Source of the DNA: JANRKG01 sp033763635
GTDB taxonomy: Bacteria; Cyanobacteriota; Cyanobacteriia; GCF-001939115
Assembly: GCA_033763635.1 (NCBI GenBank)
Contig: JANRKG010000025.1
Location: 1 to 16,885 of the forward strand
Length of the DNA: 16,885 nt
Direction: 5' to 3'
In this document: piece after piece, positions 8,097-13,287 of the stretch
Layout of the letters: each line of letters begins with the position of its first letter
Position numbering within the stretch: position 1 is the stretch's first letter
Notes under the pieces: model-generated
What the model saw: the letters and a program-made list of their open reading frames with translations, nothing else
What the model was told of the DNA's origin: nothing
The model's database searches: none
Program-made: the position numbers and the translations under genes

Positions 8097-8441
8097 GTGA
8101 GCCTACGTGGCACTCGTGAAGTCGGAGATAATTACCAACTGTTTCGCCTGACGGGCCTGTTAGATGCTTTTTCGGAACCTGCTTTCCGAAAAGTGATGAC
8201 AAAGTGCGTCGAAGATGGACCAAAGCACATCATTCTGGATTTATCCCATATTGACTTTGTGGATAGTTCTGGACTAGGTGCTCTGGTTCAACTTGTGAAG
8301 AAAGCGCAGACTTTGGAAGGGACTTTACAGATTGTGACGAACCCCAGGGTTACGCAAACTGTGAAACTGGTCCGCTTGGAACAGTTTTTGTCACTTCGGC
8401 CCTCAGTAGAGGATGCATTAACGCGGGTTAAGACGGGCTAA
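8097..8441 (+). CDS. Anti-sigma factor antagonist (STAS domain)
   Basis: Single STAS domain of the SpoIIAA type, expected to sequester an anti-sigma kinase and so free a sigma factor; switched off by phosphorylation of a serine. At least 114 aa. VDSSGLGALVQL (about residues 55-66) contains the conserved DSSG loop with the phosphorylatable Ser (57 or 58); IILDLSHIDF is the preceding core strand. The cautious start is GTG 8097, but the strong ribosome site at 8059 favours an upstream start at ATT 8070, adding PAEPLTLT ahead of VSLRGTRE. The partner kinase is not in the window. It is 27 bp upstream of the Mini-III gene, so co-transcription is likely. Confidence 0.9.
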   Translation: MSLRGTREVGDNYQLFRLTGLLDAFSEPAFRKVMTKCVEDGPKHIILDLSHIDFVDSSGLGALVQLVKKAQTLEGTLQIVTNPRVTQTVKLVRLEQFLSLRPSVEDALTRVKTG

Positions 8442-8468
8442 TCAAATCACCTGGTAGCAAATTAACCT

Positions 8469-9041
8469 GTGGAGGCAAACGCCCATCATAATGCGGAGGA
8501 TCAGGGTTTACCTGAGGATTCACCTGGTGCTGTACCTGGTATAACTGGGGACAGCATCGCTGGTGTATTTTTGGCGTTTTCACCGCCTTATTCTTTGACC
8601 CCTGCTCAAATTCAGCAGCTTTCACCGATGGCCCTGGCTTATCTCGGTGATTCTGTCTATGAACTCTATGTGCGGACTCAATATCTCTTTCCGCCCAAGC
8701 GATCCCATTTATACCATCATCAAGTTGTGGCCCAGGTAAAGGCGGAGAGTCAGGCCCATCACCTCCGATCGTTGGAGCCTTACCTGAATCACCTTGAATT
8801 AGAAATTTTAAGAAGGGGACGAAATGCCGCCTCTGGAGGTCCAAGGCGCGTTAACCTGGAAATCTACCGACAGGCCACCAGCCTGGAAACGCTCATTGGG
8901 TATCTTTACTTAACCAACCCTCAACGTCTAGCCCAATTACTAGACCAATTATCACTAGGTTCTTCTCTTGGTGATCCCCTGAAAGAGTCCTTAAAAGAAA
9001 CAGAAAAAGAAACAGATACCCAGGAAAGGGGATCGCAATAA
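8469..9041 (+). CDS. mrnC: Mini-ribonuclease III
   Basis: RNase III catalytic domain without a double-stranded RNA binding domain; in Bacillus this enzyme matures the ends of 23S rRNA, and cyanobacterial homologues exist. 190 aa. ALAYLGDSVYELYVR (residues 55-69) holds the catalytic Asp at 61, and the block RRGRNAASGGPRRVNLEIYRQATSLETLIGYLYL carries the second active-site region with the metal-binding Glu. Start choice is uncertain: GTG 8469 has no good upstream ribosome site and gives about 40 extra residues before the conserved core, but no better in-frame start exists, since M54 would delete part of it. The C-terminus ends in a Lys/Glu-rich tail. It sits between the STAS gene and the rRNA methyltransferase gene. 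Confidence 0.9.
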   Translation: MEANAHHNAEDQGLPEDSPGAVPGITGDSIAGVFLAFSPPYSLTPAQIQQLSPMALAYLGDSVYELYVRTQYLFPPKRSHLYHHQVVAQVKAESQAHHLRSLEPYLNHLELEILRRGRNAASGGPRRVNLEIYRQATSLETLIGYLYLTNPQRLAQLLDQLSLGSSLGDPLKESLKETEKETDTQERGSQ

Positions 9042-9110
9042 ATCCTGAACTCGTTTTCTCGGTTCCCGCTTGCTGCATGGAGCGGTTGTACACAATTCTT
9101 GAGCATACTT

Positions 9111-10598
9111 ATGGCTACGACTGGCAGACCACCGAAGGCAACCCGTAAGCGGGACGGTGCCGCAAAACCCTTGCTGCGTGAAGGTAAAGCTGAAACAGGG
9201 CGGCAAGGACGATCCTCTCGCAGAACCGATGATGCTGGTTACTCATCGGGTTATTCCAAAGAGTCAGGTAAACGGAAGGATCGTCGAGGAAAGGGTGATT
9301 TTTCTGGGGGAGATTCCTTCCCAAAACGACGAGAGCGCAACGGAGATAGGGAAGAATCGGGTTCCTGGGGGGGACGAGAGGAACGCCGGGGCCGTTCCCA
9401 GGACCAGGACTCGCCCCAGGGTCGTCAGGGAAAACCCGATCGCCGCGAACGAGATTCCTTCCAGGGCCGGGGACCACGTTATGAACGGCAGGAGCGGTCT
9501 GGTGATTCGTTCCAATCCCGTGAAGGTCGCCCTGAACGTCGGGAACGGCCCCAGCCAGATTCCTTCCGTCCTCGGAATGATCGCCCCGAACGTCGAGAAC
9601 GGCCCCAGCCAGACTCCTTCCAACCTCGTAAGGAACGATTTGGTCGTCGGGATCACTTTCAGGAAGAACTCGTTGGGGGTCGAGAAGGAAAGTTTGAGAA
9701 ACGGGGTTCTTTTCGAGGGCAGGGGGCTTCCCAACCCCGTGAGGAGCGGTTCGATCGTCGGGATCGCTTCCAGGTAGATTCTTTTGACCGCTCTGAGACC
9801 CCTGTGCAAGAAGATCTCGATCTAATTTATGGTCGGCATCCTGTTTTGACGGCTTTAGAAAATCAGCGGAGTTTGAATCGCCTCTGGGTGACGGCTCGGT
9901 TGCGCTATGATCCCCGCTTTCACACGCTTCTAGTTCAGGCAAAAAATAACGGAACGGTGATTGATGAGGTTGAGCCACAGCGGTTAACCCAGTTGACCAG
10001 TGGGGCAAATCACCAGGGGATCGCAGCTCAGATCGCACCCTACGAATACAGTGAAATTGAAGATTTGATTGAGAAAGCTCTGGCTGCCTCTACCAATCCG
10101 GTAATTTTAGTGGCGGATGGGATTACGGACCCCCATAATTTGGGTGCCATGATTCGAACAGCGGAAGCAATGGGTGTTCAGGGCTTGATCATTCCCCAAC
10201 GGCGGGCGGTAGGGGTCACTTCTGCCGTAATGAAGGTCGCGGCTGGTGCCCTTGAACATTTTCCAGTTGCCAGGGTGATTAACTTAAGTCGATCGCTAGA
10301 AGCTCTGAAGCAAGCAGGTTTTCAAGTATTGGGCGCAGACGGAGAAACGGGGCAACCTGCCCACGCGCAAGGATTAACAGGGCCGATCGCCCTCGTGATC
10401 GGGTCAGAAGGAGAGGGATTAAGTTTACTCATTCAAAAGTCCTGTGATGCATTGGTATCGATTCCGCTTGCCGGAAAAACCCCTAGCCTGAATGCCTCCG
10501 TTGCAACTGGAATGTTACTTTACGAACTATTCCGGCAACGCTGGTCCAATACTCTGTACGTAGGCAGTTCCTCAGGACATCTTTCAAAAGGGAATTGA
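9111..10598 (+). CDS. rlmB: TrmH/SpoU-family 23S rRNA (guanosine-2'-O-)-methyltransferase, RlmB type, with long Arg-rich extension
   Basis: SAM-dependent 2'-O-methyltransferase with a trefoil knot; RlmB members methylate a guanosine of 23S rRNA. From ATG 9111 the product is 495 aa, about twice the family core. Residues 1 to about 230 are disordered and rich in Arg, Glu, Ser, Gln and Pro, with repeated RPERRERPQPDSF units. The core starts at LDLIYGRHPV with the substrate-binding domain, then SpoU motif 1 (DGITDPHNLGAMIRT from 336), motif 2 (GSEGEG, 431-436) and motif 3 (PSLNASVATG from 458). TTG 9099 is possible but ATG 9111 gives the natural MATTGRPP start. Follows mrnC by 69 bp; both could act on 23S rRNA. 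Confidence 0.92.
   Translation: MATTGRPPKATRKRDGAAKPLLREGKAETGRQGRSSRRTDDAGYSSGYSKESGKRKDRRGKGDFSGGDSFPKRRERNGDREESGSWGGREERRGRSQDQDSPQGRQGKPDRRERDSFQGRGPRYERQERSGDSFQSREGRPERRERPQPDSFRPRNDRPERRERPQPDSFQPRKERFGRRDHFQEELVGGREGKFEKRGSFRGQGASQPREERFDRRDRFQVDSFDRSETPVQEDLDLIYGRHPVLTALENQRSLNRLWVTARLRYDPRFHTLLVQAKNNGTVIDEVEPQRLTQLTSGANHQGIAAQIAPYEYSEIEDLIEKALAASTNPVILVADGITDPHNLGAMIRTAEAMGVQGLIIPQRRAVGVTSAVMKVAAGALEHFPVARVINLSRSLEALKQAGFQVLGADGETGQPAHAQGLTGPIALVIGSEGEGLSLLIQKSCDALVSIPLAGKTPSLNASVATGMLLYELFRQRWSNTLYVGSSSGHLSKGN
9528..9635 (+). repeat. 54-bp in-frame tandem duplication in rlmB
   Basis: Copy 1 (9528-9581) and copy 2 (9582-9635) are adjacent and mostly identical, sharing the 15-bp core GAACGGCCCCAGCCA. 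Each encodes 18 residues beginning RPERRERPQPDSF. Because 54 is a multiple of three the reading frame is kept. Looser versions of the same unit occur on both sides, so the extension has probably grown by unit duplication. Confidence 0.85.
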
Positions 10599-10691
10599 AA
10601 AAAGAAGTGTCACGGAGTATAAAAAAGTGTAAAGAATGAAAAACTGCCTCCTTCAGTCTTTTCTTCCCATTCTTACAAGTTTATGAACTTG

Positions 10692-10711
10692 CCACCCTCC
10701 CCGGAGGGTGG
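10692..10711. other. Perfect 20-bp palindrome upstream of the DUF1816 gene
   Basis: CCACCCTCCCCGGAGGGTGG is a perfect palindrome. No T-run follows (TTATCACT), so a plain terminator for rlmB is doubtful. It fills the 17-bp space between TTGCCA (10689-10694, overlapping its first bases) and TTATCA (10712-10717), positions where -35 and -10 boxes could sit, as an operator would. Terminator hairpin and operator both remain possible. Confidence 0.5.
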
Positions 10712-10753
10712 TTATCACTCCTCCATAACATAATCAAGACATTGGCAAGGAAC

Positions 10754-11044
10754 ATGAAAGAAATCTTAACTGGTCTTCTACAAACCCTTGGACTAGCCTG
10801 GTGGGTTGAAATCTTGACCGAAAAGCCAAACTGCACTTACTACTTCGGCCCTTTCCCCAATGCGGAAGCTGCTCGTGAAGCTCAGTTTGGTTATGTTGAA
10901 GATCTGCAACAAGAGGGTGCTCAAGGAATTAAGGTCAACATCAAACGGTGTCGGCCTGAAAAGCTCACAATCTCCGAAGACCTGGATAATTTCGATGGGA
11001 AGATTTTTCCCCAGGCCACTCGCATTTTTAGTGGGCAGATGTAA
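10754..11044 (+). CDS. DUF1816 domain protein
   Basis: 96 aa from ATG 10754. The family pattern fills the protein: LAWWVEI at 14-20, CTYYFGPF at 27-34, GYVEDLQQEGAQGI at 46-59 and IKRCRPEKLTI at 63-73. DUF1816 proteins are small, cytosolic and largely confined to cyanobacteria; their function is not established. The open frame extends to TTG 10742, but AAGGA (10747-10751) sits between the two codons and the family core begins near the ATG, so I prefer the ATG even though the spacing is short. Its 3' end overlaps the convergent hydrolase gene by 17 bp. Confidence 0.85.
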   Translation: MKEILTGLLQTLGLAWWVEILTEKPNCTYYFGPFPNAEAAREAQFGYVEDLQQEGAQGIKVNIKRCRPEKLTISEDLDNFDGKIFPQATRIFSGQM

Positions 11045-11849
11045 TTTGGGGGTGATCGTCTAACCAGCGATCGAGGTCGGATCGCACCCGATCGGGGATC
11101 TCCCAGGGAAATAGGTGGGCAGTATTGGGGTAGCATTTCCACTCGCAGTCAGGTATGGCTTGGGCTGTTTCCAGGCTTGACAGGGCAGTGATGTGATAAT
11201 CCGCTTCGCCAGTGAGCATGAAACTAGGGCACTGAATTTGCTGTAAGTCACTAAGACGGTTGTATCCCTGAGTAAGTGCCCGTTGCAGGGCTTGTGTCGC
11301 AAAACGGGAGGTGCCTAGATAGGCTCTAGTCGCTTCCCGTGCCAGGTAGCCATAGCTTGTGGGGGTGTGTTGTTGGATCAAGTAGCGGTAGAGGGATCGC
11401 TTACCCAGCGTCTCCCGATTCCAGGACCAATCTGGATACAAACCATTCAAAATAGATGCTAACCCTGTATAGAGGTTGTCCTGCCAGGTGATCGGAGGAT
11501 GGTTTCCTCGCGGTCGGGCAGCAGTGGCAACGAGAATCAGGCCAGTCACCCGGGTGGAATGTCTAAGTGCCATTTCAAGGGCCAGAATGCCTCCTAAGGA
11601 CCAACCCAGGATCAGGTAATTAGAAATTTGGCGATCGGCAAGCAGGAGTTCTAAATCTGCCAGATGATCCGTCATCGCAAAGGCTTGGCGAGTCTTGCTT
11701 CGACCGTACCCTCGCAAGTCGGGGGCCAGCGTCCAAAATCGCTTGGATAAGTGATCGGTGAATACAGACATACTCTGTCCCGATCCTGGATGACCATGCA
11801 AGCAAAGAATTGGAAATCCGTGACCCTGTTCGTAGACCTGTAATTTCAT
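11028..11849 (-). CDS. Alpha/beta hydrolase
   Basis: 273-aa cytosolic alpha/beta-fold hydrolase; no signal peptide. Oxyanion-hole motif HGHPG at 18-22, nucleophile elbow GWSLGG with S84, acid D217 in LTGEADYHI and catalytic His at 245 in NTAHLFPWE complete the triad. APDLRGYGRS at 42-51 is typical of the family. The substrate cannot be read from sequence; esterase, lactonase and haloalkane or peptide hydrolases all share this layout. ATG start with no obvious ribosome site. It is divergent from the long intergenic region, and its last codons overlap those of the DUF1816 gene in antisense. Confidence 0.88.
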   Translation of the reverse strand: MKLQVYEQGHGFPILCLHGHPGSGQSMSVFTDHLSKRFWTLAPDLRGYGRSKTRQAFAMTDHLADLELLLADRQISNYLILGWSLGGILALEMALRHSTRVTGLILVATAARPRGNHPPITWQDNLYTGLASILNGLYPDWSWNRETLGKRSLYRYLIQQHTPTSYGYLAREATRAYLGTSRFATQALQRALTQGYNRLSDLQQIQCPSFMLTGEADYHITALSSLETAQAIPDCEWKCYPNTAHLFPWEIPDRVRSDLDRWLDDHPQITSAH

Positions 11850-11863
11850 TTAATTTAGGCAAT

Positions 11864-11980
11864 TCTTTGAAAAGAGTTTACCAATGAATTGCCCTTCGAC
11901 TCTGCTCAGGGCACAGGGGCTGTTTAAACGAATCCGAAGCCCTCAATCGTTCGCGGGTTGAGGAGCAAAGTCGAAACCCG
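11864..11980. repeat. Interspersed repeat element, copy 1
   Basis: Bases 11864-11915 match 16354-16405 at 45 of 52 positions, centred on GCCCTTCGACTCTGCTCAGG. TTCGACTCTGCTC (11895-11907) is answered downstream by GAGCAAAGTCGAA (11963-11975), complementary at 12 of 13 positions, so the element folds into a long stem with an inner CCTCAA/TTGAGG hairpin (11941-11963). Elements with this CCCTTCGACT...GAGCGAAGTCGAA pattern are common between cyanobacterial genes. It lies just upstream of the hydrolase start. Confidence 0.75.
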
Positions 11981-12117
11981 ATCTATCGGGATGGTATTTT
12001 GCTGCACTTCCCTTAACGGGATTTCCTGGACCCTAATCTTGACTAATCTAAAGGCTAAAAACAGAAAAAGTATAACTAATAACAAAAATAATCGTGTTGT
12101 TAGGCTGAAAGGAGGTA

Positions 12118-12252
12118 GTGGAGAAAATTGCTAACCAAATCACATTTTTTGTGAATCAAAGGTTTCGTCTCAAGCCAAATTTCCAAAAAATTTTGGAAAT
12201 TTGGCAGCAAAATCTTTTTAAGAGAATCGAGATTTCTGACGAACAAATATAA
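12118..12252 (+). CDS. Possible small protein (44 aa), unrecognised
   Basis: GTG 12118 opens a 44-codon frame ending in TAA 12250-12252. It is preceded by AAAGGAGGT (12108-12116), a near-perfect Shine-Dalgarno sequence, though only 2 nt separate GGAGG from the GTG; the in-frame ATT 12127 has a longer, 11-nt spacing. The predicted product (EKIANQITFFVNQRF, then FQKILEIWQQNLFKRIEI) is amphipathic, basic in the middle and probably helical, with no signal peptide or known motif. A perfect inverted repeat lies inside the frame. I do not recognise it. It may be a real small protein or a chance frame beside a chance ribosome site. Confidence 0.4.
   Translation: MEKIANQITFFVNQRFRLKPNFQKILEIWQQNLFKRIEISDEQI
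12174..12205. repeat. Perfect 15-bp inverted repeat
   Basis: GCCAAATTTCCAAAA (12174-12188) and its exact complement TTTTGGAAATTTGGC (12191-12205) are separated by AA. On the plus strand a T-run (12213-12219 region) follows at a distance of about 9 nt, so terminator activity is possible but not classical. It falls within the possible 44-codon frame. Confidence 0.85.
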
Positions 12253-12701
12253 TAAAAATTTGATATTTGAAACGCACTAGAACCTTGTCTGAATTTAGCC
12301 TCTGTCAGGGCAAAATCCCTGCCAGCAAAGGAATTCAGCGATTGCAAATAATCATCCTGACAAGACTTTGAGATAGGGAGGATATTCAATTAATTTTGAA
12401 TTAAGATTTGCTTAAGTAATGATAAAAACCCTGTCATGGATCTGATGGCAAGTCTTTCTTCTATAAGAAAAGCATTCCTTAGCAGTGAATGCGAATTAGA
12501 TATGCTTAACAAAATGCTGCGTTTTTTTTAAAGATCCGCTATGATATTTCCAATTCAATTCGGTGACAGAATTAATAGAATTGCGGAATTTGCAAAATTG
12601 CAGCAGCCAATCCGGGTAGGGTTAACTTAAATCGAGTTTTAGCTTTACTCCTGTTCTCACCAAATTCAATTCATGAAGTTTTAGGTGCACGTTCAGATAC
12701 T
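12253..12701. other. A/T-rich intergenic stretch, no gene recognised
   Basis: No convincing coding frame, tRNA or known RNA. Small hairpins are visible: CAGGG/CCCTG around 12307-12322, TTTCTT/AAGAAA around 12455-12471, and GCATTC/GAATGC (12472-12477 and 12487-12492). A run of eight T at 12532-12539 is not directly preceded by a strong stem. Flanking genes both point away from this region, so promoters are expected here and an unannotated small RNA is possible. Confidence 0.5.
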
Positions 12702-12724
12702 TATCTAGATATCTATCTAGATAG
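12702..12724. promoter_or_regulatory. Tandem palindromes, candidate operator
   Basis: The 10-bp palindrome TATCTAGATA occurs twice, at 12702-12711 and 12714-12723, with a 12-bp period; the second extends to the 12-bp palindrome CTATCTAGATAG (12713-12724) and is followed by GTTTTTAG. Repeated identical dyads upstream of a gene suggest a regulator-binding site; a weak terminator is the alternative. It lies about 200 bp before the RRM gene. Confidence 0.45.
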
Positions 12725-12748
12725 GTTTTTAGTTACATGCTTTGTCTA

Positions 12749-12787
12749 CAGGGTTTGTTTGCAGGGTCTGTTTGCAGGGTTTGTTTT
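12749..12787 (+). repeat. 13-bp tandem repeat x3 in the rbp leader
   Basis: CAGGGTTTGTTTG (12749-12761), CAGGGTCTGTTTG (12762-12774) and CAGGGTTTGTTTT (12775-12787). The array is part of a stretch running to 12910 in which the plus strand is dominated by T and G. Confidence 0.85.
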
Positions 12788-12808
12788 GTTGAGGTTGGCT
12801 ATTCTTTA

Positions 12809-12856
12809 GGCTGTTTTGCTAATAGGCTGTTTTGCTAATAGGTTGTTTTGTTAATT
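12809..12856 (+). repeat. 16-bp tandem repeat x3 in the rbp leader
   Basis: GGCTGTTTTGCTAATA occurs exactly at 12809-12824 and 12825-12840, then as a diverged GGTTGTTTTGTTAATT at 12841-12856. It shares the TGTTTTG core with the 13-bp array just upstream, and looser TTTGTT units continue to 12905. Confidence 0.85.
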
Positions 12857-12921
12857 CGTTGATTCGCCCATTGATTTGTTCGATTGTTTGTTCATTTGTT
12901 TGTTTTGGTCTGGAGCAAGTC

Positions 12922-13218
12922 GTGACTATTTACATTGGTAATCTGTCCTTTCAGGCTACAGAAGACGATCTGAAGGAAATCTTTGCTGAATATGGCGCTG
13001 TAAGCCGAGTCAGCCTTCCCATTGATCGCGAGACGGGCAGAAAACGAGGTTTTGCCTTTGTCGAAATGGAAGATGAGGCAAAGGAAGATGCAGCGATCGC
13101 TGAGTTAGACGGTGCCGAATGGCTGGGCCGAGAACTCAAAGTTAATAAGGCCAAACCCCGTGAAGAAGGGGGGGGAGGCCGTCGAGGGGGGGCTAGTTTT
13201 TCTCGCGATCGGCAATAG
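12922..13218 (+). CDS. RNA-binding protein, single RRM (cyanobacterial Rbp type)
   Basis: 98 aa from GTG 12922. One RNA recognition motif: RNP2 IYIGNLSF at 3-10 and RNP1 KRGFAFVE at 41-48, with the linker SLPIDRETGR typical of cyanobacterial Rbp proteins. The tail after residue 80 is short and Gly/Arg-rich (EEGGGGRRGG). These proteins bind single-stranded RNA, are often cold-induced, and have been linked to mRNA handling. The frame is open back to 12832, but that part translates the tandem repeat leader; GGAG (12912-12915), 6 nt before the GTG, and the family-typical VTIYIGNL start fix the position. A terminator follows 34 bp after the stop. Confidence 0.93.
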   Translation: MTIYIGNLSFQATEDDLKEIFAEYGAVSRVSLPIDRETGRKRGFAFVEMEDEAKEDAAIAELDGAEWLGRELKVNKAKPREEGGGGRRGGASFSRDRQ

Positions 13219-13251
13219 TGTTAACGAAAAAGCAGAATAGGGGTTTTAAGG

Positions 13252-13276
13252 GCGGAGATCAAACATCTCCGCTTTT
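13252..13276 (+). terminator. Rho-independent terminator of the rbp gene
   Basis: GCGGAGAT (13252-13259), loop CAAAC, ATCTCCGC (13265-13272) gives an 8-bp perfect stem followed by TTTT. It lies 34 bp after the rbp stop. The convergent alpha-glucosidase gene ends at 13288, so the same stem could also help end its transcript, but the T-run favours the plus strand. Confidence 0.75.
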
Positions 13277-13287
13277 AGAGCTTTGTT

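Noticed and set aside
9115..10038. 307-codon open frame on the minus strand opposite rlmB
   Set aside because: It mirrors the Arg/Glu-rich repeats of the plus-strand gene; the translation is low-complexity and has no domain, while the plus frame encodes a clear SpoU enzyme.
12541..12630. 29-codon frame starting at ATG 12541
   Set aside because: Too short, weak ribosome site and no recognisable pattern; left as background of the A/T-rich gap.
12749..12856. CRISPR-like regular repeats
   Set aside because: The units are directly adjacent with no spacers and change from 13 to 16 bp; these are slippage-type tandem repeats.
12832..12921. Upstream ATG extension of the RRM protein
   Set aside because: It translates T/G-rich repeat DNA into a hydrophobic run; the GTG at 12922 has the ribosome site and the family-typical start.
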